Assembly: GCF_019578655.1 (NCBI RefSeq)
Contig: NC_063259.1
Coordinates: 3,088,001 to 3,152,000 of the forward strand
DNA length: 64,000 bases
Origin: Ricinus communis
Taxonomy: Eukaryota; Streptophyta; Magnoliopsida; Malpighiales; Euphorbiaceae
Direction of reading: 5' to 3'
The notes beneath the pieces were generated by a model. The model made no database searches and was not told the DNA's origin. It saw only the letters and a list, made by a program, of their open reading frames with translations. The stretch's first letter is position 1, and each line of letters opens with the position of its first letter. The translations under genes and the position numbers were made by a program. Below are positions 1 through 10,189 of the stretch, piece by piece.

Positions 1-3000
1 ACCTTGTAAAAGGGGTTTATTTATGAGTATGAGAAAACAACCCCGTAATAGGGGTATATTTGTGAGTATGAGAAGCCAACACCATAAAAGCGATATATTT
101 GTTAATATGAGAAACAAAACGGTAAGAGGGGTATATTGTGAGTATGACAAAACAACATCGTAAAAGGAGTATATTTATTAATATGAGAAAACAAGCTCGT
201 ATGAGGCATATATTCTTAAATATGAGAAAACAACCTCGTAACAGGGGTATATTTGTAAGTATGAGAAAACAACAACATAAAAGGGATATATTTATGAGTA
301 TGAGAAAATAAACCTGTATATTTGTTAGTATGAGAAAATAGCCCCATAAAAGGGGCACATTTTTTAATATGACAACCAACACCATAAGAGGGGTATATTT
401 GTGAGTATGAGAAAACAACTTCGTAAGCGGGATATATTTTCTAACATGATAAACAACACCGTAAGATGGGTATATTTGTGAGTGAAAAAACAAACCTCGT
501 AAAAGTGCTATTCTTATGAGTATGAGAAAACAATCTAATAAAAGGGGTATATTTTTTAATATGAGAAAATGACCCTGTAAGAGGGATATATTCTTAAATA
601 TGAGAAGAAAACCCTATAACAAGGGTATATTTGTGAGTATGAGAAAACAACCTCGTAGAAGGAATATATTGATGAGTATTAGAAAAGAACAACGTGAGAG
701 GGGTACATTTGTGAGTATGAGAAAACAACCCCTTTATAGTGGTATATTTATGGGTATGAGAAAACAACCTCGTAAAAGGAGTATATTTATGAGTATGAGA
801 AAGCAACCACGCAAGAATTTTATATTTGTGAGTGTGAGAATAGAACACCATAAGTGGGATAAATTTTTTAATGCGAGAAACAACACTGTAAGAGGGGTAT
901 ATTTATAAATATTAAAAAACAGCTCCGTAAGAGGGGTACATTTTTATGTCTGAAAACATCCCGGTAAAAGGATTATATTTATTAATATGAGAAAACAAAT
1001 CTATAAGAAGGGTATATTCTTAAATACGAGAAAATGACCCTGTAACAGGGGTATATTTGTGAGTGTGAGAAAACAACTGCGTAAAAGGGATATATTTAAG
1101 AGAATGAGAAACAACCACGTAAGAGGGGTATATTTGTGAGTATGAGAAAACAACCCTATTAAAGGGATATGTTTGTTAATATGAGAAACAATACGGTAAA
1201 AGGGGTATATTTGTAAATTTTAGAAAAAACACCTCGTAAGAGGTATATTTATGTGATGTGAGAAAACAATCCGTAAAAGAGTATATTTTTTAATATGAGA
1301 AAATACACCCATGGGAGGGTACGTTCTTAAATATGGAAAATGACCCATAAAATTCTTGGTATGTTGTAAATGTAGAAAACAACCTCGTAGAGGGGATATA
1401 TTGATAAGTATGAGAAAATAACAATGAGCGAGGGGAATATTTGTGAGTATGAGAAAGCAACCTCGTAAAAGGGGTATACTTATATTTATGAGAAGATATC
1501 CTCCTAAGAGGGATATATTTGTGAGTATGAGAAAACAACTTCGTAAGCGGGATATATTTTCTAACATGATAAACAACATCAAGATGGGTATATTTGTGAG
1601 TGAAAAAACAAACCTCGTAAAAGTGCTATTCTTATGAGTATGAGAAAACAATCTAATAAAAGGGGTATATTTTTTAATATGAGAAAATAACCCTGTAAGA
1701 GGGATATATTCTTAAATATGAGAAGAAAACCCTATAACAAGGGGTATATTTGTGGTGTGGGAGAAACAACCTCGTAGAAGGAATATATTGATGAGTATTA
1801 GAAAGAACAAGCGTGAGAGGGTACATTTGTGAGTATGGAAAACAACCCCTTTATAGTGGTATATTTATGGGTATGAGAAAACAACCTCGTAAAAGGAGTA
1901 TATTTATGGTATGAAAGAAAGCAACCACCATAAGAATTGTATATTTGTGAGTGTGAGAATAGAACACCATAAGTGGGATAAATTTTTTAATCATGAAACA
2001 ACAACTTGTAAGAGGGGTATATTTATAAATATTAAAAATAGCTCAAGTAAGAGTGGTTTTATATGCGAAAACATCCCGGTAAAAGGATTATATTTATTAA
2101 TATGAGAAAACAAATCTATAAGAAGGGTATATTCTTAAATACGAGAAAATAACCCTGTAACAGGGGTATATTTGTGAGTGTGAGAAAACAACTGCGTAAA
2201 AGGGATATATTTAAGAGAATGAGAAACAACCACGTAAGAGGGGTATATTTGTGAGTATGAGAAAACAACCCTATTAAAGGGATATGTTTGTTAATATGAG
2301 AAACAATACGGTAAAAGGGGTATATTTGTAAATTTTAGAAAAAACACCTCGTAAGAGGGGTATATTTGTGAGTATGTGAAAACAATCCCGTAAAAAGAGT
2401 ATATTTTTTAATATGAGAAAATACACCCATAAGAGGGTACATTCTTAAATATGAGAAAATGACCCCGTAACACTGGTATATTTGTAAATATGAGAAAACA
2501 ACCTCGTAGAGGGGATATATTGATGAGTATGAGAAAATAACAACGAGCGAGGGGAATACTTATGAGTATAAGAAAGCAACCCCATAAAAGAGATATATTT
2601 ATAACTATTAGAAGACATCATCCTAACAGGGGTATATTTATGAGTATGAGAAAACAATCACGTAAAAAGAGTAATTTTCTTAATATGAGAAAACAACCCC
2701 GTAAGAGGGGCATATTTACGAGTATGAGAAAAAGACCACGTAAAAGGAGATCTTCTTTTAGTATGAGAAAATAACCCTATAAGAGGAATATATTTATGAG
2801 TACGAGAATTAACCTCATAGAAGGGTATATTAGTGAGTATGATAAAGCAACCCCATAAAAGGGTTATATTTATAAATATGAGAAAATAAACCCATAAGAG
2901 AAATATATTTTTATGTGTGAGAGCACGAGCCCGTAAGAGGGATATATTTGTAAATATGACAAAACAACCCCACAATACCGGTATATTTATGAGTGTGAGA

Positions 3001-3483
3001 AAACAACCTCGTAAAAGGAGTATATTTATGAGTATGAGAAAACAACCCCATAATAGGGGTATATTTGTGAGTATGAGAAGACAACCCCATAAAAGGGATG
3101 TATTTGTTAATATAAGAAATAACACGGTAAGGGGGTTATATCTGTAAATATTAGAAAACAACTCCGTATGAGGGGTATATGTGTGAGTATGAAAAAACAA
3201 CCCCGTAAAAGGAGTATATTTATTTATATGGGGAAACAAGATCGTAAAAGGGATATATTCTTAAATATGAGAAAACAACCTCGTAACAGGGGTATATTTG
3301 TAAGTATGAGAAATTAAACATGAAAAGGGGTATAATTATGAGTATGAGAAACCAACCCCATAAGAGGGTTATATTTGTTAGTATGAGAAAATAGCCCCGT
3401 AAAAGGGGTACATTTTTTAATATGACAACCAACACCGTAAAAGAGGTTTATTTGTGAGTATGAGAAAAAACCCCATAAAAGGT
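1..3483 (+). repeat. 39-bp satellite array, block 1 (plus orientation)
   Basis: This is a head-to-tail array of a 39-bp monomer with no spacer DNA. Each monomer reads TATATTT, a variable AT-rich part (GTGAGTATGAG, TTTTAATATGAG or GTAAATATTAG), AAAACAA, then a GC box close to CCCCGTAAGAGGGG. The GC box and the GAGAAAACAA run are the most constant parts. Monomer length drifts by one or two bases, mostly in the A, G and C runs. Patches at about 1240-1380 and 1750-1830 carry many single-base losses. The array stops abruptly at 3483 against retroelement DNA. Non-coding satellite is by far the best reading, and I recognise no named satellite family. Confidence 0.97.
411..2630 (+). repeat. Tandem segmental duplication inside the satellite (two 1.11-kb copies)
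   Basis: Positions 411-1520 and 1521 to about 2630 are two copies of the same string of about 28 variant monomers. Shared rare variants fix the alignment: a monomer with CTTCGTAAGCGGGAT (near 420 and 1530), one with GTGCTATTCTTATGAG (near 507 and 1627), and one with ACAACGAGCGAGG or its variant (near 1421 and 2541). The offset is 1110 bp at the start. Most differences between copies are homopolymer indels and a few substitutions, so the duplication is much younger than the average monomer divergence. Outside it, 20-405 resembles 3027-3455, suggesting an older unit of about 3 kb around it. Confidence 0.85.
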
Positions 3484-3572
3484 GAAGTAGAAGAAGGTTC
3501 GCATGCACGTGTGCGCTTGATCTGGGTGTGTTGTGGTTCTTGCATTCTTGGGGCTTGATCTCGATCCCTCAT
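3417..3572 (-). other. Short chimeric ORF: element-derived start running into satellite
   Basis: On the minus strand an ATG at 3572-3570 opens 51 codons ending in TAA at 3419-3417. The first 30 residues or so come from non-satellite DNA and are polar and basic (start MRDRDQAPRMQEPQ, later KRTRACEPSSTS). This resembles the low-complexity start of some retrotransposon gag proteins. From about 3483 the frame enters the satellite. The start lies downstream of a promoter-like stretch (TATAAAAG at 4210-4203), a donor-like CAAGTAAGT near 4110 and acceptor-like CAG or TAG sites. I infer a truncated 5' part of an unrecognised element whose coding region was replaced by satellite at the junction. It is unlikely to make a functional protein. 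Confidence 0.35.
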
Positions 3573-3830
3573 ATTGCCTAATACAATCAATCATTAGTAA
3601 TTGAAGAAGAAATCAAGTTAACACAAATTTCACCGAAAATTTAGCAGCATAACGGCTAGAAATTGATTAACAGAAAACTTTAGGCTTAAAATTAAGACTA
3701 AAGCCTCAATTTCCTGCAGAAAACTAATGTCCAATGGCATTCTAGCCCACAATATTAATCACCAAATAAAGAGAATTTATGCTATGAATTTGTCAAAATA
3801 AAATGCCATAAATTTACTTTACTACTCCTG

Positions 3831-3843
3831 AACCCCACACTTA
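3831..3843 (-). promoter_or_regulatory. Polypurine-tract-like motif
   Basis: The minus strand reads TAAGTGTGGGGTT. It nearly matches the purine-rich tracts next to the LTR ends at 9156 and 46713. In this family that tract primes plus-strand DNA synthesis just before the 3' LTR. The sequence beyond it (below 3831) does not end in the LTR terminus seen elsewhere, so either the 3' LTR belongs to another subfamily or the match is accidental. Confidence 0.4.
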
Positions 3844-4202
3844 GCATGTCATTATTAAAACCACACAAATACAACAACTAATCTAAGCTAATTATAATCC
3901 AAATCAAACTTGAGTAGTGTAAATAAAAATAAAAAGAAAAAAATAAACCAATCAAAGCAATCAAATATTGAACAAAATACTAACAATTAAAAGGAAATAA
4001 GATAACAAAAATTGCATTTCAAAGTACTTGAGCATATCAAAATGTCCTAAATAAAAAAATATAAAGAACTCAAACTTAACCAAATAAAAGGCAAGAAGGA
4101 ACTTACTTGAAATTCTTGGTGACAGTGGAAAAATCGAGAAAAAGAAGGAAAAGCACCTTAGAACTTTAGAGAGGGAAACTTGTGAGAGGTTTCAAATGGC
4201 CT

Positions 4203-4210
4203 CTTTTATA
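4203..4210 (-). promoter_or_regulatory. TATA-like box (TATAAAAG)
   Basis: The minus strand carries TATAAAAG between the GC-rich repeats at 4299-4605 (upstream) and an A- and T-rich leader (downstream). This is where a plant LTR promoter would be expected. No transcript evidence is available. Confidence 0.4.
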
Positions 4211-4298
4211 GTCCACGGGTTCGACGTAAGTGAGGCATGGCCATCTTTGGTCGGCCGGCCTTGACTCGGCCGTCTTTGAAGCTTGAAGTGCCTTTAAT

Positions 4299-4605
4299 GT
4301 GCATACTCATCACGGGCAAGGGCATGACCGTGCTGACCAGCCACGGCTTGGTGTTGCCGCCCGTGGTGCCTTCGGAAGCCGTGGTGGGCGGCCAATTCTA
4401 AGCTGCTCTACGTGTATATTCAGCACAGGCAAGGGCACAAGCATGACCTAGTATTGCAGCCTGTGGTGCCTTTAAAAGTCGTGGTGGGCAGCCAATTCCC
4501 AATCTCTTATACGTGCATATTCATCACGGATAGGACTCTGGCCGTGCTGTGATCCAACTCATGATTCCCACGGAAGCCATGGGGAACCACTGAAATCCAG
4601 CCTCC
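4299..4605 (-). repeat. Three diverged tandem repeats of about 90-113 bp, GC-rich
   Basis: Copies begin at 4299, 4412 and 4513 with GTGCATACTCATCACGG, GTGTATATTCAGCACAGG and GTGCATATTCATCACGG. The first two share a central CGTGGTGGGCGGCCAATTC-type block. The third is shorter and more diverged. They are much richer in G and C than the surroundings and contain short CACGG/CCGTG inverted words like those in the LTRs at 46330-46490 and 50700-50880. They look like upstream repeats of an LTR promoter. Confidence 0.6.
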
Positions 4606-4879
4606 GAGTTCGACATCTCAAACTGCCCAACTCCCTACCTGCATTCAGCACACATACATACACATTTAGGCTATAATTCAAGTAAAAATGTATCAAACAG
4701 TGAAGCTAATATTCACCAATCACCAAAAATCTAACTTAAGTTATTAAAAACCTAGCTTCAAACAATTAAGTTTAGTCATTAAGCAGGTGCTCTAACTACC
4801 ATCAAACATGCAAACGACTAATAAAATAAATAAATAAAAATGTAAAACTAAATATGGGAATGCCTTCCAAAAGCCCTTC

Positions 4880-5190
4880 TTTTTGGTTCTCGAGTCATTT
4901 AGATGGAGTTGGTGATAACTCCCTACATGTGCGGGTTTGACATATGCTGCGATTGAACTACCAAGTTATGGGTCCTTAGAATGTCAGCAATCCTCTAAGC
5001 AGCCACTTTTAGGTACTTCCTTTGAAAGAGCAATGTCATTTCCCTCACCTCGATTGCCAAGTCTGCTGCTGGAATGACAGGCAGCCCGTTATCCTCATCC
5101 ATATGCACATAGTCAAGATGTTGTGGAAGTTCTTTCAAATTGAGAACCAGTGGTTCCTCAAGTGATGGCCTCAACTTCTACACACCTATC
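4880..5190 (-). pseudogene. Athila-type pol linker remnant between protease and the missing reverse transcriptase
   Basis: In a frame different from the protease ORF, the minus strand encodes a segment with SLEEPLVLNLKELPQHLDYV followed by DNGLPVIPAADLA. In Athila-group polyproteins this proline- and leucine-rich linker with an LPVI-type motif stands just before the reverse transcriptase. Here it is followed by stops and then by a short tail with KKKGFWKAFPY (near 4870). No reverse transcriptase, RNase H or integrase motif follows. The jump from linker to tail implies that most of pol was deleted, as in the element at 45275-51079. Family assignment is from recalled motif similarity, not a search. 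Confidence 0.6.
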
Positions 5191-5193
5191 CTG

Positions 5194-5800
5194 TCAATCA
5201 CAAAAATCATCAGTATTGTCGCTTGGCTCGTTTGCTAATAGAAACTCAAGCGGCTCCAACACTTCCTCATTTGACAGCTCATGCTCATCTTCCCTTATCA
5301 AAGTGACTTGTAGAGGGTCTTCAACTAACACTTCCTGCAACTGTGTCTCAATATCATCGTCAAATACATTAACAGCATACACAACATTATTATGATCTAA
5401 AGACTGGCTTATGGAATTATGCAAGTCAAAGGTGACAGTCTCATCCTCTACCCTAAGTTTTAACTTTCCATCACAAACATCTATCATTGCCCTAGATGTT
5501 GCAAGAAAAAGTCTGCCTAGAATTAAGGGTACACTACTCTTACTGTCCATGTCTAAGATCACAAAATCGACAGGAAATATAAATTTATTTACTTTTACAA
5601 GCACATTCTCTACAATACCCCTAGGATACTTAACAGATCTATCAACTAATTGTATACTCATCCTACTGGGTTTGGTCTCTACCAGCCCCAACTTTACAAA
5701 CAGGCTTTACGGCATTACATTAATGCCAGCCCCTTAATCAGCTAAGGCATCATTAATAGATAAGTTACCTATAACACAAGGAATAGTAAAACTCTTTGGA
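5194..5800 (-). pseudogene. Retrotransposon aspartic protease (retropepsin) remnant, Ty3/gypsy Athila type
   Basis: The open part runs from 5691 down to 5194 (165 codons). It has the core of a plant Ty3/gypsy protease: VDRSVKYPRGIVENVLVKV, FPVDFVILDMD, then VPLILGRLFLATSRAMIDV, the conserved ILGR-FLAT signature. The N-terminal part with the catalytic motif lies upstream at about 5800-5692 and is broken. The expected D-x-GA motif reads D-stop-GAGINVMP, with a further stop after MP, and there is a frameshift from the gag ORF near 5815. After the protease the frame runs into an acidic stretch (HELSNEEVLEPLEF) shared with the element at 45275-51079. With the active site interrupted it cannot cleave a polyprotein. 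Confidence 0.8.
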
Positions 5801-7500
5801 TCAATGTCGCTTTTCCGGTAACTTATTTTGAAAAATTGCTGAATATTCCTCGTTTAGCTTCATGCACGCTAAGTCCTCAAACTTCCTTTTATTGCCAAGA
5901 ATCTCCTTTAAGAACTTCGCATACCTGGGCATTTGTAAAATAACTTCAACAAAAGGTAAATTTATATGCAGTTGTTTAAAAATATCTAGAAATTTACTAA
6001 ATTGCTGCTCGACTTGCGCCTGCTTTAATCTCGCAGGATACAGGATTTTGGGCTGGTATTCCCTTAGTGGAATCTCCTTTGCCTCTTCCTTTTCTAGTTC
6101 CTTTGCCTTGGTAGCTTCAACTTCCCTGCTTGAATCTACTTGTGCATCAGCATTATTGTTAGAAACAGAAAAACGACCAGGAATATACTTACCTGACCAT
6201 AACATGATTGCATTCACATGCTCCCTCGGGTTGGACTCTGTAGTGCTAGGCAGAGTCTCTGGCTGCTTCTTAGCCAACATCCAAGAAATCTAGCCTATTT
6301 GAGTCTCCAAATTTTGAATGGAGGCCTACTGATTCCTAAGTGCGCTGTCCGTCTGGTGAAATCTATTATTGGTAGAGGACCCAAATTTCATCACCAACTC
6401 CTCGAGATTGGGCTTCTTCTTTTGATGTGGAGGTAGTTAGGATGGACCAGCTTGCGGCTAGGGCTGTTGCTGATCCAATCTCTAAAAGCCGGGTGGTCCC
6501 TAGGGGTTGTTATTCCTCCAACTAGAGTTGGGATGATTGTTCCAAATGGGGTTGTATGTATTGATGTATGGATTGTTCTACTGTTTAGGTGCATTATCTA
6601 TATAGTCTACTTATTCAATGTCAGTAGAAATAATAAAGGATGAAGAAGTGGAAGGTGAAGCAAACATACCTCCTGCATTATAGTTTGCGCGATGGTCGGG
6701 CCACCACGAACTTGACTTATATGCGCATGAACCCGACATCGGTGATCTAATTTCTTGGTCAGAAGCTCCACTTGAGATTTTGCGCCTACTCTGGCGTCTT
6801 ACTGTTTAGGTCCTCACCTGCTGCAGCATCTACCCTTTACCTAGTAGCAAGGTTCAAACTGCTATAGAAAGTCTGAACCTGCATCTATACTGGTAGTCCA
6901 TGGTGCGGGCTACATCGAAGCAAGTCCTTGTATCTCTCCCAAGCATCATACATGCTCTCATCATCTAACTGCACAAAAGAAGATATATCATTTCTCAATC
7001 TAGCAGTTTTAGCAGGAGGAAAGTACTTATATAAGAACTTCTCAGCCAAAGATCTCCATGTTGTAATAGTGTTGGTTGGGAGTGACTGCAACCATCTTTT
7101 TACTCGGTCCCTAAAAGAAAAAGGAAATAGCTTCAACCGAATGGCATCATCAGTTGTTCCATTTATCTTGAAGGTTTCGCAGATCTCCAAGAAGTTGGCT
7201 ATATGAGAGTTTGGGTCCTCGCTTGGCAGTCCCCCAAATTATACACTATTCTGGACCATTTGTATCATGTTCGGTTTTATCTCAAAGTTATTGGCTACCA
7301 CAGGTGGTCGCAATATACTCGTCTGTGTTCTCTCAAGAGAAGGTCTAGCGAACTCGTACATTGTCTTGTATTCATCCGCAGCCTAGTTGTTGTCTCCCAT
7401 CTCTTGGTCTATTCACGGGGCTTGATCTCATGCCTCCCTTCTTCTTGCATCACGTTTCCTCAAGCGGAGGGATCGCTCTGATTCAAAGGAGGTCTGAGGA
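5801..7500 (-). pseudogene. gag: Gag pseudogene of an Athila-like Ty3/gypsy element
   Basis: Gag forms the retrotransposon particle. The longest open pieces are 7190-6885 (101 codons) and 6280-5801 (159 codons). The first holds the Retrotrans_gag core ([23 protein letters not shown] start, [45 protein letters not shown]). The second holds the C-terminal linker with an LRSGK-type motif (MLWSGKYIPG), IPLREYQ, and the QFSKFLDIFKQLHINLPF block. Between them homology continues (NPYINTYNPIWNNHPN, then GPPGF, then ASIQNLETQIG) but is cut by several stops where family members have Q or W. Upstream of 7190 similarity continues with a frameshift. It is a decayed, non-functional gag. Confidence 0.85.
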
Positions 7501-7657
7501 GTAGGATTAGGCTCCTGATCATAAACTTCTGAAATTAAGGCGTGACAACAAGAACACAAATGAACAAAAGAATAAAGAAAAAAAGGAATGAAAAAATAGA
7601 AAATAAAAATGGCTAGATTAACACAAACATAAATTCACTCTAGTTCACACAAAAAAG

Positions 7658-7675
7658 TCCTCAGCAATGGCGCCA
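7658..7675 (-). promoter_or_regulatory. Primer binding site, decayed tRNA-Asp type
   Basis: The minus strand reads TGGCGCCATTGCTGAGGA, six bases inside the LTR edge. From recall, plant tRNA-Asp ends so that its complement starts TGGCGCCGTTGCCGGGGA. The site differs at three positions, all transitions (G to A or C to T). The same site at 49620-49637 differs at one. It marks where minus-strand DNA synthesis would start and fixes the element's direction. Confidence 0.8.
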
Positions 7676-7681
7676 AAAATT

Positions 7682-9155
7682 TGATAGGCTATTTATGTAG
7701 CTACAATCTAAGGCAGTGAACCTATCAATGCAGACTAGCACTAATGGCGAGTATCAAGGTCGTATTCTCGAGAAAAGGTGATCCTAGAACTACTCCAGCA
7801 TCTTATGTTATCTAAGCTTAAACAAAATTGATGAAGTTACTATTCTATGACTAAATGCAAGCTAAGTGATTAACTAAATGTCAAACAATTTACAAAGATT
7901 TAGTGAAACAATCAAAGGGAGAAAGCAAACCTAAGGGGACCTAAGCTAATTGAATTATAGTGAAGGTAGAGATTGTATTGATTACCAATTATGATTATCC
8001 GTCAGCGGATTCTAAATTGAATTTGATTTCCCTCTCGGGAATACCGAATTCCTAAATCTAAGAACCTAAACGATGGAATCTCTTCCTAATGATTGATTTT
8101 AGGTTAGCCTTAAGATTAATCCACTGCTATTAAGAGTTGTTAATTCTTAATCTGGCTAGTTAATTACCCTTATCTCTAAGTGATCATTAACCAGTTCTTG
8201 CTATTCAAATTTCCAATTACTAAATGAATTTCTCAATTATATAAAGCAATTTGAACAACACAATTCACAACGTGTCATGAATATTGCAATTTCTTATTAA
8301 TAATGAAAGCAAGAGGAGTACAAGCATTGATAATCAAAATCTCATAAACATTAAGTGCAATCCAACAAACAAGGGAACCCCAATGGGTTCAACAGTTCTA
8401 GCTACTCATGCTAACAAATACCACAAAATAAGGAACAAACACAGAAAAGCAAATTGGAAACATGTACACCCTTCTTCTTCAAGTTAGATGAACAGTCCTA
8501 AATCCCCAAATCTAAATAATGAACCTCAAATTGCCTCTTGAATGCCTCCAAATCCACTCTTGATTTTCAATGTGATGTTTTAACCACTAAAATCCATCCT
8601 TTAATATGCGAAATAGTCTCCCAAAGTCGAATATCAAAGCTTGAAAAGGTGTGGCTCGTGCGTGTATGTGAGATCTCAAGTCAGAAAATCAAACCCTAGC
8701 AAAATAAATCGATTTTGCCTATATGAATGTCCAGCCTGGTATGGTCAAAACTCGTAACAGTTAGCAGGCGGTCGAGCCGTCTTTGGACATCGAGAATCAT
8801 AAAAATAGCTCTCTCACAGTCATGCCGCGTCCGGTGCTGAGCCACCATGGGCCGTGATAGAGACTGTGGTGGCCTCGGAAATCATGCTAAAAGGTTACTT
8901 TTGAGGGTCAAGTGTCAGTGATTCAGCACGGTGAGAGTCCAGGCCATGCTCAACCTTGAAATGCTAGCCTTTGCTTAATTTTGATGGATTCTGGTTTGTG
9001 TTAGCGCATGTCTCCTCGAGCTCGGTAGTCTAGTCAATGATCACAGAAACATAGAAAGGAACCAAACATGGGTGATCTTTGGCATAAAACAGGATAATTA
9101 TGCACAAAAATGGAAGTAATTAGGCATATAAACATGTGTAAAACAATGCATATCA
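7682..9155 (-). mobile_element. LTR of Athila-like element, shared by two internal regions
   Basis: The 1474-bp LTR begins TGATAGGCTA and ends GCATATCA. It is related along its length to the LTRs at 45275-46712 and 49644-51079: shared blocks include AATCTAAGGCAGTG, CACTAATGGCGAGTATCAAG, and AACCAGTTCTTGCTATTCAA near 8190. On its left lies a primer binding site, so it is the 5' LTR of E1. On its right lies a polypurine tract and a typical 3' non-coding region, so it is also the 3' LTR of another copy (E0). No 5-bp target duplication separates it from either side. The short ORF at 8284-8487 inside it is not a gene. Confidence 0.85.
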
Positions 9156-9171
9156 AATCACCCCATACTTA
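9156..9171 (-). promoter_or_regulatory. Polypurine tract of element E0
   Basis: The minus strand reads TAAGTATGGGGTGATT, directly abutting the LTR end. It aligns with the tract at 46713-46728, and the next bases (reverse complement of TCCTCAAGCAATCAA) are also shared. This shows that the LTR at 7682-9155 served as a 3' LTR for the sequence to its right. Confidence 0.75.
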
Positions 9172-10189
9172 AGCTTTTGATTGTCCTCAAGCAATCAATA
9201 ACTCAATACATGTACAAGCAACAATCACCCCTCAAAATTCATGGTAAGGTTCACAACTTAACCTTATTCAACATATAAAGAATGAAACTCAAGTAGCTAA
9301 ACAAATCATACACCTTCAAAGAAGAACTATAATAATACCATCTTGAAGTACAACTTATATAAAAACTCAACATTAAAGACTAGGAACCATTGCCTCACAG
9401 GAATCTCTCAAATCACGCACAGTGTTTATAGGTAAACAAAAGAATTCCCTCAATGTAGCTGCACAAAACCTGTTTACCATAAGCTTACTCATAAACCCCA
9501 TCTTTGCTACTGCGAATAAATGAATACCAAAATCAAAGGGTCTTTACAAGGGTTGAGATGTGGCTAAGGTAAAGGCAAGAATATTTGGATAGAAGTGTAA
9601 AGTATACTGGAAAATCATGTAATTCTTTAGAATGAATGCTTCAGGAACTGAATGCCAAATCAATAAAATTACTCACTAAGCCTTATTTGAAGTAGAGGAT
9701 GGTCAAATGAATTAAATCCAAAAGAGAAAAGAGCTAAGAAATAAGTCTGAAATTTTTTTTTCTTTTCTTTTTTTATATGCCGTAGCAGCTTACGCAGGGG
9801 TTGCATGGTTAATGACACAAACAACGAGAATAGTTATACAATTTGGATTGAAGGGAGCATAAAAGAATGATTAAAAGGACTAAGTGAATTTATAACAAAA
9901 TTAGGCACTATGTTTCCATAAAAGAAGAAGCATAACACATAATTATTCAGTATACGGGGTGAAAAAAAGACAAATATAGAGAATGGTATAAATGTAGTGT
10001 ATAGGCGTAAATCATAAAGAAAAGGTTAAGGCTCAAAACTGGTTGACTAATAGAAACAAAGGGTAGGCTTTTGGCCAAATGTGGTAAATCCTAAATTGTC
10101 CAAATCAACTAATAGTATTCAAAAATTCATGTAACCTCAACAAGTATTATAGAGCAAGTTCTAGAAACAACATTAAATCAATTGGCAGC
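9156..10189 (-). mobile_element. 3' non-coding internal region of element E0, cut by the gap
   Basis: This 1-kb stretch has no coding potential. It aligns in patches with the 3' non-coding part of the complete element (46713-48200): the CCTCAAGCAATCAA block, a CTCAAATCAC...AGTGTTTA block near 9406-9426, and GGTCTTTACAAGGGTTG near 9539. It includes a T-rich run at about 9750-9775. The rest of E0 would lie in or beyond the N gap. Confidence 0.65.

Larger units (their letters stand above)
3484..4880 (-). mobile_element. Non-coding retroelement-derived region, truncated at the satellite
   Basis: This stretch holds no satellite and no long ORF. Read on the minus strand it follows the protease and linker remnant of the element at 4880-7675. 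It contains three GC-rich repeats (4299-4605), a TATAAAAG box, a leader-like region, and a polypurine-like block (reverse complement of AACCCCACACTTA at 3831-3843). The order of GC-rich block, TATA box and A-rich leader resembles a U3-R-U5 region, so it may be a diverged LTR plus leader of a second element. It does not match the LTR at 7682-9155. I cannot place LTR ends, and the outer end is missing at 3483. Confidence 0.5.
4880..7681 (-). mobile_element. Internal region of a non-autonomous Athila-like element (E1)
   Basis: In minus-strand order it holds a primer binding site, a leader, gag, protease and a pre-reverse-transcriptase linker, then a short tail. Its 5' LTR is 7682-9155. No intact 3' LTR is found, because the downstream side ends in the unclassified region and the satellite. 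Reverse transcriptase and integrase are absent. Loss of pol plus many nonsense changes mark it as an old defective copy that would have needed enzymes supplied in trans. Confidence 0.75.

Noticed and set aside
1..3483. Regular short repeats as a possible CRISPR array
   Set aside because: Monomers abut with no unique spacers, the context is a plant genome, and the arrays are far too long and two-directional.
3484..4880. A 3' LTR for E1 identical to 7682-9155
   Set aside because: Neither the termini nor the internal blocks match. Only the polypurine-like motif is shared, so I left the region unclassified.
5862..6293. Plus-strand ORFs opposite gag and protease (5150-5737, 5862-6293, 6928-7481)
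   Set aside because: They are antisense shadows of the minus-strand gag-pol remnants, whose protein similarity is clear.
8284..8487. A 67-codon plus-strand ORF
   Set aside because: It lies inside the LTR, antisense to the element, with no domain and no counterpart in the other LTRs.
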